Assembly (NCBI RefSeq): GCF_965363235.1 | Contig: NC_134845.1 | Span: 21,268,524 to 21,332,523, forward strand | Length of the DNA stretch: 64,000 bases | Source: Mytilus galloprovincialis | Taxonomy: Eukaryota; Mollusca; Bivalvia; Mytilida; Mytilidae | Direction of reading: 5' to 3' | In this document: in pieces, positions 1-9,471 of the stretch | Layout: every line of letters begins with the position of its first letter | Position numbering within the stretch: position 1 is the first letter of the stretch | Made by a program: the position numbers and the translations under genes | The notes under the pieces: generated by a model | The model's input: only the letters and a program-made list of their open reading frames with translations | Databases searched by the model: none | Told to the model about the DNA's origin: nothing

Positions 1-316
1 AAAGTATATGAAATAATTACTGTTTGCAGCACATGTCACAGGGCAAACAGTTTTATTTCCGGCTCTTTATTCTCTATTGTTAGTTTAACGGTTTAATTTT
101 GTATTCTCATTAGATACCTTTACTCCAATTTAAAAGTCACAAGAGCCTTTTCAAATAAAATGTTATTTCATAGCATATAATTTCATTTATCTAATTACAT
201 AATTTTAACAATACCATTTCCAAACAATAGATTTTAAAATAATCAATCCTTAATTGACCAGTGGTCATGTCTATGTCCAGACAAGCTGAAAGGCTTTACT
301 CTTTTAAGTGACATAA

Positions 317-323
317 TATAAAG
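317..323 (+). promoter_or_regulatory. Candidate TATA box of CUB gene 1
   Basis: The sequence TATAAAG lies about 66 bases before the proposed start codon at 389. That would place transcription start about 40 bases before the ATG. In DNA this AT-rich such a match is common by chance, so the call rests mainly on position. Confidence 0.25.
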
Positions 324-388
324 ATACCGGTCATAATTTAATTTTATCTAAAATTCGTCAATTTGTTGACCTAACGAGCCAGTGAATA

Positions 389-3300
389 ATGAAAATGTTA
401 TTTTTGTTATTGTTAATAGTCTGGGTCCAGTTTTGTGTAGGTAGGTCATAAATTTATCAACTGAATGTGATTTTTTTTTATATGAATGTTCATTTATTTA
501 TTATTATTTCGATTATTTTGACAAAATGTATATTTCAATATCTTCTATTTTTTATTAATCATTTGTGCACTTAATATACAATCAGTCATGTTTTTTTACG
601 ATTTGTTTGAGTAAATGTGTTCTTCCAATTTGTTAGGTATTAACTATATTTCCGACAAAATACTAGAAAAATTATGAAAATTATAGCTACATGTATGACA
701 TGTATTTTCGCTTTTCACATAATCTGATCGATCATAGTTAGTTGTCAAATCAACGTGTGTATAGAATATGAAATATCAAGATTCCAGTAATCTTTATGAT
801 TCCCTTTTTTAAAAACTTAGATGTTAATTTGAATCGTATTGCTTTTTCACATATCAAAACAAACATGCTTCATTACTTTCATTTGGACGGGTAGAAAAAC
901 ACAATAAATATAAAATATAATCACGCTTTTTGCAGTATGCGTAGCAGATCTGAACAAAAATATTTAAAAATGCAGAACATTATTATATCTGTTTTCACAC
1001 GAATTTAGAAAATATATAGCCTGGGACCATATTTAGAATAGAGTATCGTTCTGTCTGTATTCACGTGCTTTAAAGTTTTTCATTCTTTTTTTTTTACAAC
1101 GGTCGAAGAAATAGTGACGGAGGTAGAATTAAGACTATTTTTGAGAAATATAACGTGACAGCATTCAAGAAAAAAGAAATAATACAGACCCCTAATTACC
1201 CTAACTTCTATAAAGAGTAAGTTATATTGCATGTTTTGTGTACTTTAATTTTTGTTTTTGGTTACTGGTCGTAAAACTGGAGTTGGAGGGATCGTTCGAA
1301 CAACACAGATTCAATATACATTAACAGCGAACGAAAAGAAAGACGTCCTCAAGACTCCTAACTATCCAAACTTCTATTTGGAGTAAGTGTGTGTGTTTTC
1401 TATTTCATCAGATGAATTTAATTTCATCTGATTTTCTGTTTTAGCAGATATCATTGTCATTATTTATTGAATACCTTTCTTGATCTGGAACATCCGACTG
1501 TAGATCAGTAGCGGTAAAAACAGAAAAGTTTTGAAATAAGCACCAGATATTAAATTCATACACATAAGTTAAATAAATGAGTTAAAAAATCGATTATATA
1601 CTATTCAGTAAATATGAGTAATACTCCCTGGGTATCTAAATGGGATACTTTAAAGGCTAGATCAGCTGTGCAAAATAGAAAAGCTTATAAATAAACACAA
1701 TAGATATAGGAAGACGTGGTAGGAGTGCCAATGAGACAACTATCCATCCAAGTCCCATATGTAATCGATAACCTAGGTCAAAGTACAGTCTTCAACACAG
1801 AGCATTGGCTCACACCAGACAGCAAGCTATAAATGGCTCAAAAAATTACTAGTGTTAAACCATTCATGGTATTATCTATCTTAAAACCGAAAACGAGAAA
1901 CGTTTATGAACAACAAACGACAACTACAGGACATCAGATTCCTGACTAAAGACAGTCAGATGCAAACAAATTCAGAGGGGTGAAACATTTTAATAGGTAC
2001 CAACCTTCACCCTTATCTGAAGTAATAATGTAACATCACAACAAAGGAAGACACACTATAAAATATTAATGGAAATGGCTTAACTCAATCAAAAGGCATT
2101 AACACAAGTGAACATACACTGAACGAATAAATTCGATCTACCATACAATGTAAATACAAAAGCATGTTTTTGTTATATATTTTATTAGGTCACTAGAACT
2201 TATCTGTAACTTTTCTGTTTTATTCAATGTCTAGGTTATTTATAGACGTCCGACGTGCAAGGGCTATACACACAGTCAGCCAAGATCGTTTAATTCTTCT
2301 ACAACTAGATCTTATTGCGACGGTTAACATACATATACAACCGAATGTCAAATTTTCTTCCAGAAATGTTGAGCTACTACATAGTTTCATTGTAACCTTA
2401 ATAAATATGTATGATCTATTCCATTCAGGGGCGGATCCAGCCATTTTCAAAAAGGGTGTCCAAACCAGGATAACCTGGATCCGCCACTGCTATACTACAC
2501 CACATATATACAAAGATAATATTTTTTTGTATTACATTTTCTTCCAGGCCTTTTAAAATCGAGTGGAACATTAAAGCAAATAAGTCATTCTCTAAGGCCA
2601 TAGTAAAGCTTAATTTCGTGGACGCTGATTTTCCTCAGTCATTTACCTGTTATGAAGACCATGTGGATGTTATGGACGGTAAGTCATCATGAAATCATTT
2701 TACTGACTTTTTTTTTATATCTCTGACAGTGACTTTGTTTAATCTTGGAACTTTTCAATTAAAGATCGTTTATTACACTTGGATGTTTGCTTTTTTATAA
2801 AGATATACCTATATATACAATGTATAGTTACCGGTGTGTGTGGTTGAAGTATAGATCTTGTTTAACCTTGAACAGTAACGCTCAGAAATTCTAGTTCTGG
2901 ATGTATCTTTTGTAGGAATGCCAAGAAATCATTGATTTTTTTATCACCCTTTACCAGGAACCCTCTTTTTGTCCACTGATCGAGAGTTAAAAATATCAGT
3001 AGAACAGGTAGTTCGAGATAAATAAAATAAATATGTATGATTGTCAATGGAACAACTCTCCACAAGAGACCAACTTACACAGAAATTAACAACTATAGGT
3101 CACCGTATGGCCTTCAACAATGAGCAACTCCATCACATGAACTTATGCATGTCCCAAATCAGTATCATCGTCAGTGGTTGTATCATGTTAATCTTAAATT
3201 GATTTCACGGTCATTTGGAAATTTGATTTCAGATCTTTGATAGTTTCTGTTTAAAATATGTTCATGGATCCTCTCGAATGAAGTGACGTCTCCATTTGTC

Positions 3301-4882
3301 CATAAGTAGGCATTTGATCGTTTCCTAATTAAAACAGCTAAAATTTAAAGCGTTAAACTTTCTCGAGAAATAGGTTTCTTATTTTGTACTAATACTGAAT
3401 ATTTTATGTTGTTTTCTTTCTAGTAATTTTAGCACATCTTGAAGTTGCAAAGATTGTAATTTATGATCACGTTTTTCATTGACTAAATTAGATTTTTTTT
3501 CACTTTTAAAAATATTTGATATTTAGAAATTGATTTTTGATTTTAAATCAATACATTACTTCATTTCAATATGGTAAACTATTCCAAGGACTGGCTTCTA
3601 TTTTCTAATACTGTAGATCTTATATTTGTATGTTTAGGAGAACGTCAATAATTTCCATCATAAATGATTTTATTTATTTATTCCAGGCCCCTCTATGTTA
3701 TATTCTACAATAAAGACATATTGTGGTGGAGCAATTCCAGGTTTGGTTACCCTATCTGGAGATTCTGCAACTATATATTTCTATACTACCAGCGACGACA
3801 ATAATTATAGAGGATTCAAGATGGAATATTGGGCTGAAGAAGGTATGGTTTGACATTGAAACAACACCTTATTAATTCAGAAAATCAACACAGTTGTAAA
3901 GCGACATAATATCTTTTTAATTTAATCCAACAACTGAGGCGAGAGGCCTTTCGTATTATTGACCAACTTTATACTAAATATACGGAAAATCAAGAGGACT
4001 CCCCGGTTTTATTCATTTTCATATACATAAACTGAGAAGATGTGGTTCACACGTCTCAAAGTATTACAGATAGCTACATATAATTTCTCTTTTTTCAAAA
4101 CACTCAGACATGTTTTTCTGGCTTAATTTCAGTTCTCTAAAAGCATTTTTTTTAAACATTGCAAATGAGAAAACTGTCCATAAGAGACCAAATGGCATAG
4201 AAATCATAGGTCAACGCTTGGCCTTTAACAATGAACAAAACGCATATATAGTCAGCTATAAAAGGCCCCGAAAAGTGTAAAACAATTCAAACGAGAAAAC
4301 TTACGACAAATTTATTACAAACAAATTTAGAAAAAAACACATATTCATTTAACCGTTTGTGAATGATCATCAGTGTCGTATTAGAATTTATTAAATAATA
4401 TGATTAAAAATGACCTATTACGGTAAATTCGGCATGTATCATATGGATGTAGTAATTTCTCTAATATTGATACAAGTTAAAAACAAGGCCAATAAGAGGG
4501 CCAATTATTTAATAATATATTACAACTAGTACCTTTTATTTCAGATGTAGATGAATTTGGACCAATCCACTACAGTACTGTTAACTACGTTTTAATGGTG
4601 GTTAGTGCTGTTGTTCTCTTAGTAGTATTGATAGGTTTCATATATCTTATCATTCGAGAATGTAGGAAAAAGCCTACGACGTACACACCAAACTTTTATC
4701 AATATAGTAAACCGCCCAGGAGAAAGCGGTATTCATTTGTTTATGAGAAATATTTCGTAAATCCAGATCAAAAGAATTTCAAACCATTTGAGAAGTTAAA
4801 GCTGCCGCCCATCACGGAATCTGTTTTCAGTACACACAATGAGATAGAAAACATGAAAAATCGTATGCGAGGAGAACTTTGA
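389..4882 (+). CDS. Single-CUB, single-pass membrane protein (CUB gene 1)
   Basis: Proposed exons are 389-440, then 1123-1216 or 1289-1382, then 2548-2678, 3687-3842 and 4545-4882. Their phases fit (1, 2, 1, 1), giving 771 nt and 256 residues. Residues 1-17 are a hydrophobic signal peptide starting MKMLFLLLLIV. The CUB domain (about 35-144) shows TPNYPNFY at its first strand, then W-N-I-K-A, CYEDHVDVMDG, and a second cysteine in TYCGG. It ends with GFKMEYW. Only the second CUB disulfide pair is present; the usual first pair is missing. The Asp in CYED and the later SDDN could bind calcium as in known calcium-binding CUB domains. A helix of about 23 hydrophobic residues follows at 160-182, then a 74-residue basic, Tyr-rich tail containing KLPPI. 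CUB domains usually bind proteins or glycans outside the cell; the ligand here is unknown. A paralog follows at 9472. Confidence 0.85.
1123..1216 (+). CDS. Alternative exon 2a of CUB gene 1
   Basis: This 94-nt exon runs from acceptor GGAG|GT to donor GA|GTAAGT. It encodes the N-terminal CUB strand ending IIQTPNYPNFYKE. It enters in phase 1 and leaves in phase 2, matching exon 1 and exon 3. Two earlier AGs (ending 1108 and 1114) follow the pyrimidine tract but give the wrong phase with the exon 1 donor at 441. The exact 5' edge is therefore less certain than the 3' edge. Confidence 0.65.
1289..1382 (+). CDS. Alternative exon 2b of CUB gene 1
   Basis: This second 94-nt exon has the same phases as exon 2a and aligns with it without gaps. 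It encodes a variant of the same segment ending VLKTPNYPNFYLE, with donor GA|GTAAGT. An acceptor six bases earlier, at 1283, would also keep the frame. Only 72 nt separate it from exon 2a, and using both exons would shift the frame. Either one alone joins exon 1 to exon 3 correctly. Confidence 0.65.
1705..2060 (+). repeat. Dispersed repeat of the 'gccaatgagacaac' family
   Basis: The stretch begins near 'gaagacgtggtaggagtgcc', then 'aatgagacaactatccatcc', and runs to 'caaccttcacccttatctg'. Related pieces of the same family lie at 3035-3140, 4165-4290, 10436-10529 joined to 13224-13530, and 17640-17725. I recognise it from memory as abundant in mussels. It sits in the intron after the alternative exons of CUB gene 1. 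Its class (SINE or other non-autonomous element) is not decided by what I see. Confidence 0.6.
2426..2489. mobile_element. Very short MITE with GCGGATCCAG ends
   Basis: A 64-bp element starts CAGGGGCGGATCCAG and ends CTGGATCCGCCACTG. These ends are inverted repeats with one mismatch in 15. Two larger relatives lie at 5942-6094 and 6204-6348. I see no clear target duplication for this copy. Confidence 0.6.
3035..3140 (+). repeat. Fragment of the 'gccaatgagacaac' dispersed family
   Basis: The words 'gattgtcaatggaacaactc' then 'tccacaagagaccaac', and 'ggtcaccgtatggccttcaa', match the copy at 10436 and 13224. A further fragment lies at 4165-4290 ('gtccataagagaccaaatgg', 'agtcagctataaaaggcccc'). 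Both sit in introns of CUB gene 1. Confidence 0.55.
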
Positions 4883-4912
4883 TTTTGATATTTTGCTTAA
4901 CTGTTAATCTTT

Positions 4913-4918
4913 AATAAA
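4913..4918 (+). promoter_or_regulatory. Polyadenylation signal of CUB gene 1
   Basis: AATAAA occurs 31 bases after the stop codon at 4880-4882 and is followed by T-rich sequence. The implied 3' UTR is very short. Confidence 0.5.
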
Positions 4919-5004
4919 TTGTTATTATTTTGTTATAAATATTGATCTTGAGTCAATTAAGCTGAAAAGGGGATGATTTATGTTTACTTTAAAGCATACA
5001 CCCT

Positions 5005-5095
5005 ACATTTTTAGCCATGGCGTTGTCAGTTTATTTTCGATTTATGAGTTTGACTGTCCCTCTGCATGGTATCTTTCGTCCCTCTTCTACCCCCA
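5005..5095 (+). repeat. Copy of the 'ggcgttgtcagtttat' dispersed family
   Basis: The core 'ccatggcgttgtcagtttat' followed by 'gagtttgactgtccctctgc' recurs at 29345-29475, 30024-30155, 41635-41745 and 42515-42665, and on the opposite strand at 15900-16030 and 17270-17460. It lies just past CUB gene 1. The family is very abundant in mussels as I remember it; its transposition class is unknown to me. Confidence 0.6.
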
Positions 5096-5941
5096 AATGT
5101 GTTCTTTAGCAGTACACAATCGGTCTAGTTATTTGCCTAAATCTGCAAATTTTGAGACAAATTTGCAATTTATGTCTTATACTGTTTATTGTATACATAC
5201 AGAAGAATTAGCGATTAAGTGCGTGATCCCAAAAGTTTAAACAAAAACCAATATTTTGGGGTTTTTTAAATATTTTTTTAACTTGGTCATTAAAGTGGCG
5301 ATAACTCTTATAGAATTTTTTTTATACTACAACAAAAAACAAGTTCGCTGACACCATTTTTCCCTTTTTATTTTCTTAAAGCATATTATAAAACATATCT
5401 TCTCATATTTTTTTCAAATTCTATTTCATAAATTTCTTTTTATTCACAAAAATGTGTTTTGTCATGAACAATCTATGCAAATTTTGGCAATTTTACACGA
5501 TTTGTACCATAAAAATAACATGATGTCCAATACTTTTTATTATATATTTCAAAATAGCTTAGTAAAATTTTCATTTTGGTAAGGTATCTACTTTTTTAGT
5601 ACAAGTAAAATGAGGTCCAAATTGTATATATTTGCTCAAAATTCGGATTTGGAATGTATTTTTCCTTTCGACCGAAATACATAACTTTTTTTTGTTGTAA
5701 AAGATAAACACAAGCTGTGTTTTGCTAAATTATTTGTAAATTCTGTTTTATATATATAATAGATGTCCTTTTTTGTGCATTCTGTTTTTTCAATTAACTC
5801 ACATTTATCAAATGTTCACGAATGTAGAAACAAAACGCCATGTGTTGCTGTATATTTATCAAATTTAAAAAATGCACTATTTACGTTTTCATGAAAATTG
5901 GCACACATAATCTTGTTACGTAATCAAACCAAATGACATTT
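5096..5941. other. Intergenic AT-rich stretch
   Basis: I see only AT-rich sequence with no splice-bounded coding segment, clear repeat family or RNA gene. Confidence 0.5.
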
Positions 5942-6094
5942 CATAGGCGGATTTAGGGGGGGGGGCCAGGCCCCCCCTTTTTGGGAAAAAATTTGGTTGC
6001 TTATATAGGGAATCACTGAAGCGTGACTGGAGCGGGCCCCCTCTTAGGTCAGTCAGTGGGCCCCCACTTATGAAAATTTCTGGATCCGCCACTG
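5942..6094. mobile_element. MITE of the GCGGATCCAG family, G- and C-rich interior
   Basis: The left end reads 'aggcggattta' and the right end 'tctggatccgccactg', matching the ends of the 2426 copy. Inside are long G and C runs, unusual for this AT-rich window. Confidence 0.55.
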
Positions 6095-6203
6095 CATTTT
6101 AAAAATCAGTCGAAAACTCTTTTCCCGATAAGTCACCGTTTGACGTCGCGAAATAACAATTTACGTCATTACCTCCCCTGTAACTGTATCGTATGCCCTT
6201 AAC

Positions 6204-6348
6204 CTGGCACGGATCCAGAGGGGGGTCCGGGGGGTTGGAACCCCCCTTTTTTGGACGATCTCTGCATTTGAATGGGGCATGTAGTTGGAACCCACCCTTT
6301 TTATCCTGGATTAGGACCCCCTTTTGAAATGGCTGGATCCGCCCCTGC
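6204..6348. mobile_element. MITE of the GCGGATCCAG family with target duplication
   Basis: The element begins CTGGCACGGATCCAG and ends CTGGATCCGCCCCTG. The flanks both read CCTTAAC (before 6204 and after 6348), a 7-bp direct repeat or 8 bp with one mismatch. That is compatible with a hAT-like target duplication. It lies between the 5942 copy and the large foldback element. Confidence 0.6.
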
Positions 6349-6395
6349 CTTAACTGTAGTGAATTAAACAAGTCCGATAAATAAGGGATGGACTA

Positions 6396-7587
6396 TGGCA
6401 AGCCGTTCTCGTCAAAACTATGTTTATTGTAATAAACCCTTTTTTCGAAAAAAAAAATACACGCTGAGAATTAAAAACCTAAAATAACACACTGAGAAAT
6501 CAAAATTACACACTGAGATTTAAAAGAATAAAAAACACACACTGAGAATTCAAAATTACACACTGAGATTTTAAAAAGACACACTGAGATGAAATAAACT
6601 GAAAAACACACACTGAGAATTGTTAATTACACACTGAGATTTCAAAAATACACACTGAGATTAATATGCAAATTACTAATGAATATTCATGAGATGAATA
6701 ATTCAACAGATTCATATCTTGATCTCAAGAATTCTTGTCATTATAATGAAATGCAATTCCTTCAACCATGATCATTCGTTATAAATTTCAAGACTTAACA
6801 TCGATCATATTCATAAGTGTGTTGCCTATAATTCAGAGCATTACTACCAGTAATTAAAAATGTGTCCCTTTTCAAAAGTCTTTCAACTGTTTCCCTGATT
6901 TCGCTAGTTAATCTTTCATATTTTTGTTACGTTTATATGCTATAATAGACACTTGAGTAAAAATTTCACTGCATTCTTTTGCAGATTGTTCCAAATTACA
7001 ATCATAATGTTTTCTTATAATTTTAATAAAGTTTTTCACCATTTGGTTATATTTTGTAATAAGAGTAAGTGTTTTTTTTTCTTGTTCTTGTATTTCTAAA
7101 GTTTTTTTTATTAATAATTTGGAACCAAATCGAAGGACTAACTAGTTCTGTCCCCTTGTTGTTTTAAGCTTGTAATAGATTCAGATTAAGTATGCTAATT
7201 AGATATGTGCGCATAAAAAGTGCGCACAAATCTCAGTGTGTAATTTTAAATTCTCAGTGTGTGTTTTCAGTTTATTTATTCTTATTGTGTCTTTTTGAAA
7301 TCTCAGTGTGTAATTTTCAATTCTCAGTGTGTAATTTTCAATTCTCAGTGTGTAATTTTCAATTCTCAGTGTGCGTTTTTCATTTTTGTAATCTCAGTGC
7401 GTCTTTATGAAATCTCAGTGTGTAATTTTTAATTCTCAGTGTGTAATCTTCAATTCTCAGTGTGTAATTTTCAATTCTCAGTGTGCGTTTTGAAGTTTTT
7501 AAATCTCAGTGTGCTTTGTTGTAATTCTCAGTGTGTAAATTTTTCGAAAAATGGTTTAAACATAGTTTTGACGAGAACGGCTTGCCA
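6396..7587. mobile_element. 1.2 kb foldback element with tandem-repeat arms
   Basis: The ends are a perfect 31-bp inverted repeat beginning TGGCAAGCCGTTCTCG, flanked by TA on both sides (6394-6395 and 7588-7589). This is the target duplication expected of Tc1/mariner-type elements. Next to each end lies an array of a short motif, ACACACTGAGA on the left (about 9 units, 6460-6662) and its complement TCTCAGTGTGT on the right (about 13 units, 7230-7540). The arms can thus pair over hundreds of bases. The middle (about 6800-7145) holds a coding-like stretch on the minus strand. No recognisable transposase is present, so it is probably moved by another element's enzyme. Confidence 0.75.
6800..7145 (-). 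pseudogene. Unidentified coding-like fragment in the foldback core
   Basis: On the minus strand an open stretch of about 75 codons (about 7145 to 6917) reads like real protein, including NQMVKNFIKIIRKHYD and SEIFTQVSIIAYKRN. A neighbouring frame then stays open for about 38 codons, including RETVERLLKRDTF. It has no good start and no family I recognise. It could be a captured host gene piece or a transposase remnant. The coding impression comes only from residue composition. Confidence 0.3.
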
Positions 7588-7589
7588 TA

Positions 7590-9471
7590 ATGGACACTTG
7601 ATATTGCAGAGGAAGGGGATGGGACAGGATATTTTCTCGGACCGAATATTTTGTTCACCTGTCGGTCGGCTGGTACGATTTGTACAGTTTTGTGACCGTG
7701 GTTTTGTCGTGTAAAAGTTGATTCGATTTTAACAAAATCATTTTCTACATTTTGTTGGACAAGATGTTCGTTTTCATCCTGTCTTGAGTGCAGGAGTATT
7801 TATCTTCAGTTCTTACCAGGTCAGCATAGTAATTTTAAAAATTATTCTGCACCCATCAAATGGTCATCCCTTTACGATGTCAGATAGGTAATATTAATGG
7901 GACATACAGAGGCAAAGTATGACAATGATAACCCCTTATTTGAAGCGAACTGTTCAGATAATCAAGACTTTATGAATTAGAAAGTTTCAATTGTTGTAAG
8001 ATTTCTATTCAGTTATGTCTTCAACCCCGGTGCCCAATATTTTGGCTCGTGTACTGATGGATAAAACAACTTGGGGTTGATATCACTCAGTAATAAAGAT
8101 ATGCAAAACCGAAAGCTGACTGGGATATATGACAGGAATATAAAAGTAGGGTCACGCGGTGCTCCTTCTGTACACTTAATATAACACTGACAAATAATTT
8201 TAACACGGAATTGTTAGGTTAATCACTACGCACTGTAAATGTTTCGTTTATTTAAAATTTGTTATATTAAACTTTAAAAAATCACTTTCACGAATTGTCA
8301 CCACTGTACGTTTTCTGTATACGACATGTACGATATGTGGTAAAAAAAATTAAGAAAAACACCAAAGAGAATATTCAAACTGAAAACACCATAGCAAAAC
8401 AATAAAATACGACCAAAAGACAAACAATATGTAACTTATAAGAAAAACGTAACATTGAAATCTAAAGACTGAACAACACAAACCCGATCGGGAAGGTATG
8501 ACTAAGCAGATAATAGTCGAAGCAATATCACTTAAAATAATTTAAAATATTAATTGTCTTTGGTACTATACGTCTGGGCGGAATTTGTAGTTTAAATCCA
8601 ATGACCCGTTTTGAGAGAGGGTACCATGGTTTTCACATGAGAACGTCTGACAATATCTCTTTAAGTGTGTTGCAAGTTAAAATGTCTGCACCTTGCTCTG
8701 TCTTTTATACCATATGAGCCGCGGGGCGATATTTCGTTTATTGATTATAGTACTCGCTATAATTGTTATATGCACTTTGCTGTGTTAATACCATTGTACC
8801 GAATACAACATAAAATGTAAAACACAAGCGCTGCATGAAAATGGTAAAAATGGAAAGAGAATTCATCCAACGCCATATTTTCACTGTCTTTGTCCTGGTC
8901 GACTTCTACACATTGATATTGTGTTAACTATTTCACAACAAGGGAATGGACTTTTTGCTACAATTAGTAAATATATATATATTATATATATATAATTATA
9001 TAAAACGTACGCGTGTACTGAGGAAGGTTACACTTACACATTTTGGTCTAAGGTTTAAATAAGTAAAACGAGGAAACATGCCCATAAACAATATAGATAT
9101 GACTTTCATTTATATAGTATACATGCAGATATTTAGTCGCAGTAAAGTGAAATAAATTAAGTTATAAAAAAATCCTACTGGTAATTGAAGCTGTTACAGG
9201 TGCACAGAAACTATGAAAACAACGAAACTCGGATGTGACCTTAGTATTTTAAACTGTAGATTTATTTGGAAAAAATGCACTCCGTGTGGGACTAAAATTG
9301 ATTTGCTATACGAAAAGATTAATTTAAATGTTATGTGATCAAATTATTCGCTCTCTTCTTTACAAACTTTAATCTCATTTTAATCTTTTAAAACTACATG
9401 TACAACGAGCGTTTTGATTTATTGGTTATGATGTTCTAGTGTTGATATTTATTTTTAATTACAAGAGGGAA
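7590..9471. other. Intergenic region between the CUB genes
   Basis: The stretch contains a repeat remnant near 8344-8520 (reverse of the 'ggcgttgtcagtttat' family, weak match) and an AT dinucleotide run at about 8967-9002. I see no supported gene. Promoter elements for CUB gene 2 should lie near its right end, but I see no clear TATA box. Confidence 0.4.

Noticed and set aside
4980-5240. 86-codon open frame after CUB gene 1
   Set aside because: Its first part is the 'ggcgttgtcagtttat' repeat read through; the remainder has no support.
6460-6662. Regular short repeats resembling a CRISPR array (also 7230-7540)
   Set aside because: The repeat is only about 11 bp, spacing is irregular, the two arrays are inverted copies within a TIR element, and the context is eukaryotic.
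7192-7714. Cys-rich repetitive protein (FSVCNFQ repeats)
   Set aside because: It is just the translation of the TCTCAGTGTGTAATTTTCA array in the right arm of the foldback element.
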